A stretch of DNA of 64,000 nt from Owenia fusiformis (taxonomy: Eukaryota; Annelida; Polychaeta; Sabellida; Oweniidae): assembly GCA_903813345.2 (NCBI GenBank), contig CAIIXF020000011.1, positions 14,737,754 through 14,801,753 on the forward strand, written 5' to 3'. Position 1 is the first letter of the stretch; each line of letters begins with the position of its first letter. The translations under genes were made by a program, and so were the position numbers. The notes beneath the pieces are model-generated. The model did no database searches and was not told where the DNA came from. It saw only the letters and a list, made by a program, of their open reading frames with translations. Shown one piece after another: positions 37,246 to 50,700 of the stretch.

Positions 37246-37862
37246 CAGGGTGTCAAATAAGTCTGTTCTCCCCCTTAACTTTTTTATTTTTAAAGTTATC
37301 ATACTTTCCCATACATCATTCTAAACCTTATGGAAAATGCTGATCACCCATAAAAAATCAATAATGAACTCTTCCTAATAAAATTGCTACAATGATTCTT
37401 GAAAGGATGTAGTTGACCACTGATTACGTCAAAAAGAGTAAAATTACCAGGATAATGTATAAACGGCGAAAAGTTGATACTGCAATTATTAAGATCAGGG
37501 TCGAAATATTAATTGAAGATCAACCAGAGGAGAAACTTCATAGCCATGACACATTGCTCAAATGTATCAAGAAAGCTCTTGGAAGCCTTGAAAGTGCAAA
37601 ACTCCTGTTTGTGAACATTTTTGGAATCGCATCCACGTAGAATTGAGGCTGTGCGAGCTGCTTGGGGAAAATATACAAACTATTAAAACTGTGAATTATG
37701 AACATTATTAAAAATGCTCTTAAAAATTTGGAATCTAATCAATCTCCCTTATATTTGGTGTGTGATCAGCAAATCAAATTCCCTTTAAGATAATATAAAA
37801 AAACCTGTGTTATTACTAAATTAAAAAGTTAAGGGGGGAGAACAGACTTATTTGACGCCCTG
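37246..37862. mobile_element. Mariner-like MITE, 617 bp
   Basis: The ends CAGGGTGTCAAATAAGTCTG and CAGACTTATTTGACGCCCTG are inverted repeats of about 40 bp, running through CCCCCTTAAC / GTTAAGGGGGG. Both are bounded by TA. A 75-codon plus-strand frame (37413-37640, Lys/Ile-rich) lies inside. It may be a scrap of transposase, but I see no catalytic motif. Similar end type to 1405-2391. Confidence 0.88.
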
Positions 37863-39291
37863 TACAATGTAAATTTTTAAAGATTTCTCGTACCACCTTT
37901 TTGGGGCTCGCTTCGATCACAGTGATGCAAACCAAAAAATCGCATTCCCCTTGACAATTGCTAAACGTGGGAAAATTACTGATATCTAGGTAAAATATTT
38001 ATTGTATGGCAGATTGCTGCAACGTAAAATTGCCTGGATTTACTCCTTTTCATGACAGAACCCACTAATGGTAAGATTTATCAAGTACACAGGGCATGGT
38101 AACATTATGGGAAACAGGTTTATATGTCATTACTGGTCCATGCTAGACAAATTGCTCTTCTTACTTGGACTTAAAATAACAAATCGGTAAAGCGATTATA
38201 AAATGTTTTAAAGCAGTTTTCTTAACTGGTTATCCTGTATGCCATTTTTTAGGCCTTAAGTTGCTTAAGAAAACCCTTTGAAGAAAATGTTACAAATGTG
38301 CATGTAATGAATCATAGAAATATTCCAATTCATTATTTCATAACGCAACAAAAATAATGGAGATGTGTGAAATATTACCTGTTATTCTAAACATATCTAA
38401 ATATCAAGTACAGTAAAACCTGTCTAAGTGGAACACATTTGGTAACTCTAAAAATTGTTCCATTTAAAGGTGTTTTACTATAGAGGTTAATTTAACTTTA
38501 AGTCAGTTGGTGTTGGCACTCTGAAAAGTGTTCCACTAACAGGTTTCAATGTATACAAAAATATTGTTTATTATAAGCTTATTTTTGCTATTTACTGTTG
38601 ATTGATATTGCTTTTAAATATGGAATAGTAAATGACACAGAATGCCAAAACAGATTTCTTGCTATTAAGGCAAGATTTCTTGAGCTGCTCATTATACACC
38701 TTTCACTTTTAAAATAAAATGAGATAAAAAGGTAGCATCCAACAGCCGAAACCTGTATTGGTGACTTGAAAGTTTGAGTAAAGGACAAGTCAAAATTCAA
38801 GATCAAGGCACTTTCTAGACCCCATCAATATCCATCAAATACAGATACATAAGTGTGTAATGACACAACCAATCCTATTGATGGAGATCCATTTTGATAT
38901 TGGGATATTTTTAGCGACATTCCCCAATCTATCACACTTGAAGTGTGTTAATGTGATTATAATCAATATATGTGATGTTTTTCTGTTTTTTGCCACAATT
39001 TTTGATCATCACTTATATATGGATTACACATGTCAGTGACAATGTCAACATTTAATATGGATCTACTGATGTGCAATGATGCTATTTTATTTGGCTGCTT
39101 TAAAATGGTATATATCATTTGTTACATATGGTATATAAAAATGACTAAATGTTCATATACAGATCAATGAGTAAAATGACATTTGAAAACGCAGACTCCA
39201 ACTCCTCTGATGCAATGTTGCTAGGGGCCCTGTTTGTGATCAAAACAAACCACTTAAGCACGCTATTTGAGTATCACTGTGACAACACTAT
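37863..39291. other. No supported gene; contains one pogo-like MITE
   Basis: Apart from the MITE listed separately at 38411-38551 I see only AT-rich DNA. Confidence 0.45.
38411..38551. mobile_element. Pogo-like MITE, 141 bp
   Basis: Starts CAGTAAAACCTGTCTAAGTG after TA and ends CTAACAGGTTTCAATG before TA. The interior GGAACACATTTGGTAACTCTA closely parallels the copy at 31149-31326. Confidence 0.78.
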
Positions 39292-42200
39292 TAGACAGGT
39301 TCCAATTCAAATAATTCAAGTTTTTGAGGCATTTTTTAGAAAAAGCAACAGACCTATTTTTACTAGATCAGTTTTTCATGCTGATAAAGATATTAAAAGA
39401 TGACAGCTCAACGGGGTGGTCACGACACTAAATTTTGGCATTTTTACCCCCCTAGGAAAATAATCTAGGGGGTACTATGAAACTAGTTCATAACTCAAAG
39501 GATATATGAGCTATTGTTCTGAGTTGTACACTATACATTGCTAGTACAAATACGAATACTATCCTAAAGTTATAGGTTGATACCCTTATTGGTCTCAGAA
39601 AAATACAAAAAAACAGGAAAAATATACGCAATTTTTGTCTTGCCAATTTTATATTTGTAGCTTCAAGCACAATATGACAGCTTTAACAGCTCATAGTAGT
39701 ATTCTAACAACATTCCCAAGCTATGTATGGTATTGTAATACATCTATTTTAGTTATGAAGTACTATTTTGTAATTTTTAATATGACTTTATAGTGCCCTA
39801 CCCCTGGAAAATTGAAGAAAGTGGATGTGGTGAATTTTATCATTTTGCAGCATAAGTTAGAAACATTGATAGACACCAAATCAATAAATTCATACCATCA
39901 TCAAATGTTAGGTGACATTCTAATTCATTTATTACTAGAATATAGAACTTAAGATATTTTATATGTAAGTTTTCAATTTAGTACATGTATCATAATGAAA
40001 TCTAGTGTAATCACATACTAGAGAGGTTGGCATACAGTCTGGACATTGACATAAAGTCTAAACATTATAATCATCAATTGATCTCATTTGAGCAACTAGA
40101 CTATGGTGGTCATCATGCACAAGTAATGTACAGTAGAACCTGCTAAGTGGAACACCTCTGTAAGTGGAACACCTCCCAAGTGAAACGCCTTTTCAAAGTC
40201 CCGTTTTAAAAACCCATTGACTTAATGTTAATTGAACCTCTGTAAATGGATCACCTCCAAACTTGAACAGTGAACACCCCATATTGAAAAATTAACCTGC
40301 TAAGTGGAACAGTCAATTTCCATAGATTTCAATATTGATATATGTAAACAGAATTAATCTCCTTCAATGATATCTGGGTATGAAAACAGGTAATACTGTG
40401 ATAATTGGCAAATTAGGACTTTAATGGATTTTAATGGATTAACCTCCTGTAGAGGTCAACATGTGATGCAACCAATAATTAATTTGATAATCAGCAAATT
40501 AGGATTTCATAAGATTATCATTCAGAAAATTGGATTAACCTCCTGTAGAACTGGACACGTGATGCTACCACTAATTAATATCCCTTGCTGTTTGTTTCAA
40601 ACTTAATAAGTAAGATTTAAAATGTCATTTAAAAACAATTGAATTATTAGCAGTAGGAACAAGTCTTTAAAACTTAATTGCCTAATCTTTGTACCTGAGA
40701 CTGGCACAATTAGGAGGATTAAGAATGTCAGAAAACATTTTTGGCAGAATGAGGAGGATTAAGAATGTCAGATACCTTTTTGAGTAAAATAAATAGATTA
40801 TTAATGGTATATACCTGCCCTGTAATGAAGGGAGAATCATATTTCCAATGATACATATTAATCCTATATTTGATCTTGTATGTTCCCTGCGAGCCAAAAA
40901 CCTCCATAAGTGGAACACCTTCTAAGTGGAACGCTTTGTGGCAGAATGGAGAGTGTTCCACTTAAACACAGGTTCTACTGTATTTACATAATAATGTTAT
41001 AAAGGAGCATGTAGGTTATCGCAAACAACTCCAGACAATTCTAACTTGAATTATGAATATTTTCTGACCATGAACATGGGTATATCTTTTAGATCTATTC
41101 ATTATTCAAGAAAAGTAAATATAATGATTGAAATCAGACCTAAGTGATATTAAAGGGAATGGCCCAATCAACATACTTTTTACTAAAAATGTTGACCTAA
41201 TTTTTACCAAAGATGCAACCTTTAATTATATTGTTGAATGCATAATTAGAATATGCTCTGAGACATGTTCTATTTCGTAAGAGGAAAAGTGGATTGCTCC
41301 AGGGACTTTAGAGACACCGAATTGTTAACATTGTTAAAATGATGGCATTTTTGGTGAAAATGAGGTCAACAACTTTGAAAAAATATATTGATGGGTTGAT
41401 TGCTAGTGAAATATCTCTGAGTCCGATTGACTTTATTATCCCTGTATACCTGTCTTCATGGTCAGAAAATAGTCATAATCAAAGATATAACTGTCTGAAA
41501 TTGTTTGTGATTACTTACCTGAACCTTTCCAGGTCAAATCAGGAGTGACAAAAAATTTTTGACATGTCTTCAAATACGATAATATTTTCTTCATAAGATA
41601 GAGTGTCACTTGTGAAATTTATTGATTGACCTGAGATCGTACCACATCTTTATGACATAGAAGTGAAATAGCCATATTGAACTTCAATGATGTTTGTTTA
41701 ATTGTTGTTTGCCACTTTTCGACAATTGTCAAAATTTGGGGGTTTTGGGGAGGGGTACAATTAGGTTAAAAAATTCACCTGATTCAGACTATCCTTAAAT
41801 GAGCACTGATTCACCCGAGAGCATAACTTTTTCAAAACATGTAAGTGTTATTTTTGGACCACTCACATTAATGTTTCGTCTAATTTTCCCTCAGAGTTTC
41901 ATCATCATTGTCCAAATCTTAGGCCATATTTGTTGAGATATATGAATGTTCATTATTAAAATCTTGCCTTCCTTTGCAGTTGGAAAAGATTCGGCATTAG
42001 GTGTTATAAGTCCCAGAGCACGATAAATAAATAAAAATAACAACAAAATGACATAGAACTGATAGACGTTTTCTCTTGTGCGTGTCAGCCATGGTCTACC
42101 AAATTGCTATTCAGTAGGAAGAAACTCATTTTTCAGTTTCCATTTTAATTTCCTGACAAATAGAGCGATCATCTCATGATTTTTTCTATGATCTATGTGT

Positions 42201-43254
42201 CGCCCTAGCCACTTCTGTTTTAGAGAACAATAGAACAATAGAAAAGATTACTTTACCATAATTTTAATCATCCCACATTGTAGACATATTTAGAATTAAA
42301 AATATGAAGAGAATGACAAAACCTCTTAAAACACATTTCTTAGGAAACAAATAGTGTCGTATTCTTGTTACTATGGCAACAGAGTTTTTTCTTTTTGTCA
42401 TTTTTGTCATACAGATTACCTATCATACCAGGACCAAATCCTGAAAATTTGAATTCAGTATCTTCATTAGTATCTTAGATATATAGGTTTCTTATAGTAT
42501 CTCCTGCAGATTTTATCGGAGTATAAGGAAAATGCTCTGAAGAGGGTTGCCCAAGGATGCCACTTAACAGTATTTTTGAGGTCCCAACCCTCTATTCATG
42601 GGAATAGTTAACCATTGTAAAGCTTCTCATGGTTAACTGACAGAATTGATTGTATCTTCAACTAAGAAGACAATAAAATGTTATAAAACCAGAAAAAACC
42701 ACACCAACTTTCTTCTATTAACCAGGGGTAGGGCACTATAAAGTCATATTAAAATTACAAAATAGTACTTCATCACTATAATAGATGTATTACAATATCA
42801 CACATAGCTTGGGAATGTTGTTTGAATACTACTTTGAGCTGTTTAAGTTATCATATTTTGCTTGAAGCTACAAATATAAAATAAGCAAGAAAAAAATAAC
42901 AAAAACTGCATATTTATTTCTAATTAATTGTATTTTTCTGAAACCAACAAAGATATAAACCTATAACTTTATGGTAGTATTCATCTCTGTACTAACAATG
43001 TATGCTGTAGAACTCAGAACAATAGTTTATATATCCTTTGAGTTATGAACTAGTTTCATAGTACCCCCTAGAATATTTTCCTAGGGGGATAAAAACGCTA
43101 AAATTCAGTGTCGTGACCACCCCGTTGAGCTGTCATCTTTTAATATCTTTATCAGCATGAAAAACTGATCTAGAAGAAATAGGTCTGTTGCTTTTTCTAA
43201 AAAATGCCTCAAAAACCCTTTCCCTTGAGATATTCTGAAATTGGAACCTGTCTA
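39292..43254. mobile_element. Long-TIR element, ~3.96 kb with ~515-bp inverted ends
   Basis: The left end TAGACAGGTTCCAATT is matched by AATTGGAACCTGTCTA at the right. Complementarity runs over 39292-39808 and 42722-43254, through AACGGGGTGGTCACGACACT, CTAGGGGGTACTATGAAACT and TAGTGCCCTACCCCTGG. Left and right flanks both read TAT. The ~2.9-kb interior holds no long frame, but has a nested pogo-like element (40131-40980) and two small duplications. The ~20% arm divergence I see by eye makes it older than the 8945-16438 element. Confidence 0.85.
40131..40980. mobile_element. Pogo-like element nested in the long-TIR element, 850 bp
   Basis: Ends CAGTAGAACCTGCTAAGTGG and TTAAACACAGGTTCTACTG, bounded by TA. 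It is the longest member of the family here. Internal features are two ~95-bp repeats near 40400-40575 (GGATTAACCTCCTGTAGA) and a 43-bp direct repeat near 40705-40780 (GAGGATTAAGAATGTCAGA). No transposase frame is visible. Confidence 0.8.
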
Positions 43255-43799
43255 TATGTGCAATTTAAGAAATAAAATATGACAATGTCTTAACAATTTC
43301 TACTCAAGGATACATCGGTGAAATTCACAAGCAAATTCTTTTGATCATGTATGCTATATTAATATTAGAGCCTCGTTAATCCAGTACTTCACCATTTATG
43401 GCATCCCGTGTCAACCATACCAGCAAATCCATACTATTTAATCCGCATAAAATGAGTTGCGTCTCACTTGATGAATTATACATAACTACGTATTAACATC
43501 ATATAGTTCGCTCATCGAAAATGTCAAAACTATACACATGCATATGACATTACACATCTAGTTCACATTCTTGCATTCTAGCCAATGAATCATTATTTTA
43601 AACCATGACATCTCTTTTAGAAGAAAATAGAGTTATCACAGATATTCTCATTTTTTGATTTGACATTCTCGCTTCAAATTTGTACGTAAACAGGCAAATA
43701 TATTAAAAATGGTGTAATAACACCATTATTGCTGGCTGACACCCCTGTAGTTTAAATGCACTCACAGTTCTTTAACAAAACAGCTGTAATATGACACAA
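43255..43799. other. No supported feature
   Basis: AT-rich DNA between the long-TIR element and the next satellite. Confidence 0.4.
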
Positions 43800-44112
43800 C
43801 TTTTGATTGACACAACTGTGATCGGTGATTTCTATAGTTTAAAATAACTGTTGATTGATGATATCTGTAGTTTGACACAACTGTTGATTGACATTTCTGT
43901 ATTTGACACAACTATTGATTGACAGTTCTTTAGTTTGACACAACTGTTGATTGACAGTTCTTTAGTTTGACACAACTGTTGATTGATGATTTCTGTAGTT
44001 TGATTTAACTGCTGATTGGCATTTCTGTATGTTGACACAACTATCGATTGACAGTTCTTTAGTTTGACACAACTGTTGATTGACATTTCAGTAGTTTGAT
44101 TCAACTGTTGGG
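43800..44112. repeat. ~31-bp tandem repeat, 8-9 copies
   Basis: The unit GTTTGACACAACTGTTGATT plus GACAGTTCTTTA recurs with variants (GATGATTTCTGTA, GACATTTCTGTA). Several copies differ by 1-2 bp in length. The minus-strand 101-codon frame across it is an artefact. Confidence 0.9.
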
Positions 44113-45602
44113 CAACAAGACAGTGCTGTAGGTCCAAAATACAGATGTCCGCAAACTATATTTACTTACCATCATTGGTTGTCATTCGAAAATGATTTGA
44201 ATAATCAATGGGCTTAATGAATTACAGAGTCTTAAGTTCCATAAGAGGATCATGTTGGATAGAGAAGCAGTCACCTATTACAGACAATGTCACTGATTGA
44301 CACACATCGAAGACATCCGAGACATAAGGCACATGTCATCTGACATAAGTCACATGTACCCAGGTTTGTTAACATTGTATTATCTATAGGCTTATGGCAG
44401 TTTGCACAATAAGAGTGATTAAATCCTAAAATAATCCCACTCATAAATCTTCAATTTCACGTCATCAATAACCGGGAGATCTGTTTTGGACATCAAAGTC
44501 TTTATACTAATGAATATTTCCTTAATGAAGGGGTTTCATTTCTTCAGCATGAAATAAGTGCTTGTTTTTTATCACATTTTTAGAGTCAAAGTCATGAGTC
44601 ATTGATTTTAGGGATCGTGGCTAGATTTTTAGTGTAATTTTAGAATCATCGGGATGTCTCCTAATCAAATAAATTTTAATATTATTTTGTACAATAAGTG
44701 CAAATGTATGTTTCATGGCCAATCCTCTTTCATTTAAAACTGTATATGTGGTAATTTTGCCTAATCCTTTAATTTGTCTATTATTGTCTAATTTCTGCCA
44801 GGCTCAAAAAATTAAATGTCGGAAATATTATCTTCACAATTATCTAATGGGAATTTTCATGTCATTAAGAAAATTAAAATCTGACCACTTGGCGAATTAA
44901 CCACTCGGATTAAATACCACTTATACAGTATAAAGGTTAATGATGACTTTATGAAATAAGCAGATTTAACCAATGAATTAATCGAGAATAAAATCAATGA
45001 TAACATTTACACGTCAATGACCTGAGGAGACTTGCCTCTCTGTAGACTCTCTTGGCCATCCCTATCTATGAGGCTTAATGACGCATAAGACAACCAATAT
45101 ACCAACAACGATAATCGATGACAACGTTTACATGTCAATGACCAGTAGATTTTGGCCTTAAAATCTGAGGAATATTCAACCATTTAATTAATTCTTACAT
45201 AGTATCCATGAAATGCCAAACATATATACATGTACTTCTCTTTTATAGCTCAGGTTTCAGGGGCTGGAATGTCCCAGGGGCTTGTTGTGGGACTATACCA
45301 TTTGACCAATTTCAATTTTTGAACTTATATGACTTATATGAGCCTCAAAACTGTGGACGTGTTATTAAGTGAGCTAACACCTCTATTACACACAGATATT
45401 GAAACATGTTATCCTAGAGTGACTGGGTATGTCCTTAAACAATTAACAAAATTAACAAGATTCCTGTTTTCTATTCAAATGGTGTCGAGCAGATTTTCAA
45501 CTTGACCATGAGTTCTATATAGTTGACTTCTCACATTCTCATCAGGTTTATGGACTCTTGAGTTATTGATTGGTTGGTCTAATTGAGTCCTAACAAACAA
45601 GG
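44113..45602. other. No supported gene
   Basis: AT-rich DNA. A weak repetition of AATCAATGATAACATTTACA / AATCGATGACAACGTTTACA (44994 and 45113) is the only structure noted. Confidence 0.45.
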
Positions 45603-45972
45603 AAGATTGACTCCCAGGGTTCAATCTCGACATTCTGCCATATATGGAATCATGTCGTGATTACCAAATTCAAAATTAAACAGCTGCTATTTATTTATTT
45701 GAACTGCGTGATTTCGTCTTATTTCCTAACATAAAATTCAAAACACACAAGAAATGATAAAGAATAAAATCTTTAGGATCGCTGATTATGAATTTATAGT
45801 CGGTAATATCAGAAAATAACATTTTCAATGTTGTCATTGATATCGGTCAAGGTCACTAGAACATCGGCCATTCTCCTTGCAGTTCATTCGTGTGAACTTT
45901 ACCAGAGAAATCAGCTCTGAACAAATTGCTTGGAGATTAAAAATATTGAGTTGGAGCTCTGGGAACCAATCC
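45603..45972. mobile_element. GATTGACTCCCAG MITE, diverged copy
   Basis: The left end GATTGACTCCCAGGGTTC and the right end GAGCTCTGGGAACCAATCC are inverted repeats. It shares TTTTCAATGTTGTC, ATTCTCCTTGCAGTTCA and AATTGCTTGGAGATTAAAAA with the copy at 46746-47037. About 80 bp of extra sequence sits inside. Confidence 0.72.
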
Positions 45973-46399
45973 TCCTTCCTGTCAGACTTAAATTCCAAGG
46001 TTTCTGTTTTATCACATGAATGAAGTAATATATGAATTCTTCAATTATGTACAGTATCAAAAGTACGTTTCTCGCCTGTTCACTTTATAACTTGCTCATT
46101 CTATTCCTTTCTATTCTATTTTGCATTTCAAACAATGCCTTGAGCAGTTTATTCATGGGAACTTTCCTCAATGAGCAAGCATATATCATTTATTCTCCAC
46201 AGCCTTTTTTATTTCATAATTTGATAATATCAGGTACTTCAATAATCGACCCATAAATTCTCACACTTCTTGCAGCTCAATATAATTCATAGCGTCTTTC
46301 ATATTAAAGTACACAATGTTTAATCTTAACATGTAAACACAATGATCGCATGGTGATATTTTACTGATGATTTGATACATACTCTATGATCACACACGC

Positions 46400-46524
46400 C
46401 CATGTGAACCTCATACCGATATGTGAATACTGCTCAATGTGAACACCTCCCAAGTCCCAATGTGAACATTAGGGGCTGGTCTTAGCAGTGTTCAATCCAC
46501 ATTCCACACAGGTTTTACTATGTA
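46400..46524. mobile_element. Pogo-like MITE fragment
   Basis: The right end CACACAGGTTTTACTATG and internal AATGTGAACACCTCCCAAG belong to the CAGTAAAACCTG family. The left terminus is not recognisable. Confidence 0.5.
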
Positions 46525-46745
46525 ATGTATTAAGGTCATCAGATGCAACTCACCTACCTTCCTAAATTATGAGTTAATAAAGCAATTCTAAGGCTAGATG
46601 CTATACTTTATGAGATTTCACTTATTAATAAAAAAACCTTGACTTGGATTTTATCAGAGACATGGGATGTTTTACATAATTGGACTCAGGTTTAATGTTT
46701 TGTGTCATGCAACAAGGAAATGAAGAAATGGACACTTCCATCTCT

Positions 46746-47037
46746 GGTAATTAAAATCAAAGAGGGTTGACTCCCAGGGTTCCAATTCAATATTCTGCCA
46801 TATACATGGCTTAAAGCAAGAAATTTCCTGAAAATTGAATGGAGAATGATGCAGGCCAAGTGAGCGGTGGGTTTTTAAAGAACACATTTTCAATGTTGTC
46901 TCAATATCGGTTGAGGTCACTAGAATATCAGTCATTCTCCTTGCAGTTCAATCATGCAAACTTTGCCATAGAAATCAGAACTGACCAAATTGCTTGGAGA
47001 TTAAAAATATCAAGTTGGAACTGTGGGAGTCAATCCT
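46746..47037. mobile_element. GATTGACTCCCAG MITE, 292 bp
   Basis: Inverted ends GGTTGACTCCCAGGGTTCCA and TGGAACTGTGGGAGTCAATC pair over about 22 bp. The body matches 45603-45972. Non-coding and family unassigned. Confidence 0.78.
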
Positions 47038-47802
47038 TGAATAAAAACCATTAAAACACAATTTTAGTAAATGAGACCTACTATCACCAAAAAGTGCTTC
47101 TACTTTAAAATAAGTATATTTGCTTGGCCAGTGTAGTATATTACAAGCATCAAATAAGCAATGAAAGTCTAAGCGCTATGTGTACAATCATACATTTACA
47201 TTTAGATATCAATGAATGAAATGAGAAATTATGGAAATTATTCACAGTAGCATTATAAGTAAAATTATATAAAATTATGCTGTAAAATTTAATTTAAATT
47301 TATGATTGAAATGTCATTAACATTTTCAATAATTAATCATATTGATCTATCTAACCTAATCTACACTGGTAATTTTCTTTTTCAAACTATAGCAAGATAT
47401 CAAAAAAAGAGGCTGGGTCTCTAACCCAGACGCTTAATACTCCAAAATATTTCAAATTCAGTACATGTACAACATATAAGTTACACTATCAATAGACTTT
47501 GGTGCAAAAATTAAATTACATGTATTTTGAATTGTACTTTTACAAGCTTCAGGTGCATCTTATAATTTGCATTTTTCAAATTACTTCTTAGACACACATG
47601 TTTATTCTTACTTATGTGATTTTTCTTACTCTGCAATGATTCAATCACCACAAGCAGTTTTAAATTTCAGCTAACTTGATTATCTTGCTTGTCAGCGCTC
47701 GTTTAAAGTTAGAGAGTAAGCGAAAATCACATAAGTCAGGGAGAACCTACACAAAACAATTTTTCAAGCTTTAATTAATTTACAAACAAGGCATTAACAT
47801 GC
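47038..47802. other. No supported gene
   Basis: AT-rich, featureless. Confidence 0.4.
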
Positions 47803-47917
47803 AAAGTGTCACAACCTGCCATTTTTACAGACGCTTACTGCTGAATGCCAACTGCCAAACTCAATCGACAAAAAAAAGAATTACGAACAATATGTCAAAA
47901 CTTCTTGTGGTGACATA
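47803..47917. mobile_element. TGTCACCACC MITE family copy
   Basis: The left end GCAAAGTGTCACAACCTGCC, preceded by the family phrase AAGGCATTAACAT, and the right end CTTCTTGTGGTGACAT match the other copies. Confidence 0.65.
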
Positions 47918-48165
47918 ATAAGGAAAATTTGTATCAAAATCTATTGATGGTGCAAAATTGTAGGCTTAATTTGGGGTATTCTAGGGTCAGAATTAGGGAT
48001 TAAGCCCTTTAAAATAAAGTACATTAATAAGTGCAAAAAGCATGCCTCTAAATCTAATCTAATCATCAATCGACTAGCTACTCATGATTTTTTTGTTTTC
48101 AGCTAACTTCCTCTTAATGCTGCTAAAGTGCTCAAAAGATGGCAGCAGTGTACAAAGCAAATAAT

Positions 48166-48418
48166 TTTTGATATTTTGAAAATTCATCAAAATATACCAG
48201 CATACATTGATATTTTGGAAATTCATCAAAATGTACCAGCATAAACTGACATTCTGAAAATTCATCAAAATGTACCAGCATACATTGATATTTTGAAAAT
48301 TCATCAAAATGTACCAGCATACATTGATATTTTGAAAATTCATCAAAATGAACCAGCATACATTGATATTTTGAAAATTCATCAAAATGAACCAGCATAT
48401 GTTTTATTTTGAAAGTCC
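48166..48418 (-). repeat. 39-bp tandem repeat, six copies
   Basis: The plus-strand unit TTTTGAAAATTCATCAAAAT plus GTACCAGCATACATTGATA recurs at exactly 39 bp. Because 39 is a multiple of three, two minus-strand frames stay open (103 and 88 codons) with 13-residue periods. Neither has a convincing start or non-repeat body, so I treat them as artefacts. Confidence 0.93.
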
Positions 48419-50469
48419 ATCCTAAAGTGCCACTAGCATATGGTACTCAGTTAATGGTACCCTATAATGGTAATCTGCTAATGGTACTCTTAGGATGGAA
48501 ATCCTCTTTGAAAAAAATGTTACATTACCTTCCAGGCCTTCTGCTGCTTGGAGAAAATAAAAAAAGAATATATGACATAATATATTTCATTAAATTTCTT
48601 TTAAATAACAGTAAATGGGTTGGCATAGATATAGTACAGTGCAACCTATTTCACCATTTAAAAAATAGGACAAATGACATTTTCCAAGAATATACTTATT
48701 ATCAGGTCATTTTTAAGACAGGATTACTGAATTGTTTGAATAGAAGATTAACAGTCTGAAATTCTTAATTCCCAAGATTTTCTTCAATCCATCAACCCTT
48801 ACAAAATGTATCTATTATATGGCATGCATGCTCGTCATACCAAAAGTCCACAAAGAGAGGACACAACATGTACAAGTATCCACATTTGGGAGGGTAATTG
48901 GCATGCAGTGGAACCTTTACTATGATATAGTAAAGATGGACACATAAACTTAGACAAAAAGTATACAGGGATAATAGTCAATAACTTAAGGAATTAACAG
49001 GAAATAGATTCCAGATCGCTTTACCCATAAGCAAATAGTTATTATAAATGTTTAGCCTATACAGATCTTCCCTAAAATCTGAGTGAATATAAGGATTTTG
49101 TGGCATTTCGTCTGTTTCATTAATTACTTGATATTTCCCCTCTGTCATTCTTTAATAACATTTTAAAATGAGAATGTTGTGATATTTTATTCAGGGGCAT
49201 AGTACACACTTTGGGACAAGAAGCAGAATGATGCAGATGCAAGAGAATACTCATTGATGAAAACTTATAAAGATAAGGATATATTCCAATTTATTGCATC
49301 CTTCTTACTTACTTAGCTTACTTTACTTGGTGTATATTTAAAAAATGTCAAAGATCGTGATATATAAATGTACTATAAATACAAATGGACTTTCATAGAA
49401 TGAAATAATAAAATAACAGAACTCGAAAATGGAAAAGCTCCGAATTACAAATGATATTCTAAATGAACCTGCATTTTAAAGCTTCAGAATATAAACTGAA
49501 ATATAATTGCACATAAATTAATATGTACACTTTTTGACATTTTCTGACTATTTCTGACCAATAAAACTTAGGTCCTTCACAATAAGTGTACTGTATTATA
49601 TACTTTTATGCAAATACAAACTTATAAAAGAAAAACTTCTGAGTATTGTTTAATTAAATTTTTGTTCACATAAATAAATTTCCACTCATTAATTGTTAAA
49701 ATCCTCTGAAATATAACCTTGAAATAGAATGTTAACTTTTTCAAATATTGTGTTCTGATCACAAAGGCTTTACGGCTATAAGCATTATGTTGTTGGTATC
49801 ATATGTTTGAGATTGAAAAGCTCAAGTGAGTATCAACCTGTCAATATCATATCCGTGACAAATTAACTGTCTTAAAAATCTGTCAATAGTGCTCTGTGTA
49901 TTTTATCCTCAAAATCAATGCAAATTATTTCTCACTGAAAAAATGTCAAACACAGTGAGATATCTCAGTAGTTTGTTGAGGCAAGAAGACCCAAACTGAC
50001 TTCTTCCAATAATCTTCATTCATGCAGAAAAAAGATTAAGAAGTCATTGACACATCAAAATGTCAAATGCGATTCCAAAAGTATCATGCGGACACCAAAC
50101 AGCGGCATAACCAGGATTTTGATTGCAGGTACACAAGGCCAACGGGACCCCCCTGGAAAATTTTTGGTTTTAGACCTTAAATTGTGTGTTCTGAGCAATA
50201 TCAGACTGTGTAATGGGGCACTACTCCATCATTTAGGGAACCCAACTGCGTACCCTCGCGTATGCCTAGTTACGCACCTGCCAAATGCCAAAATACTTTA
50301 TGACAATCACAAATAATGGTGAAAATGATGACATCTATAGAACAGGTTTTGGGTTCAATCATAGCAAGTAACAGTCAGGGGTCAATGGCCTGGCATTACT
50401 CAACTTGACTTTACTAGGGATTTAAAGAATATGGATCTGACACCGGTTGATATTATTAACCTGGCAAAG
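48419..50469. other. 2 kb without a supported gene
   Basis: A 116-codon plus-strand frame at 48409-48759 begins in the repeat. It has no recognisable domain or codon bias, and I do not call it. Confidence 0.45.
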
Positions 50470-50700
50470 GTTGAATTGACCTGACACAATTACGTTTAAA
50501 GTTAATAAATACAGGTGGGATTGACCTGACATATATATCATTGACTTGACACAAGTTCAATAGGCCCAACATGGGTGGATTGACCTGACACAATTACGTT
50601 AAAGTTAATAAATACAGGTGGGATTGACCTGATGTATTAAATTGGCTTGACACAAGTTAAATAGACCAAGACAGGTGGATTGACCAGACCCACCTGACAA
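50470..50700 (+). repeat. ~104-bp tandem repeat rich in TTGACCTGACA
   Basis: TGACCTGACACAATTACG occurs at 50477 and 50581, followed each time by AAAGTTAATAAATACAGGTG and GGATTGACCTGA. A partial third unit follows. Confidence 0.85.

Noticed and set aside
48074-48398. 103- and 88-codon minus-strand frames
   Set aside because: Entirely explained by the 39-bp tandem repeat (a multiple of three).
48409-48759. 116-codon plus-strand frame
   Set aside because: Begins inside a tandem repeat and shows no family resemblance.
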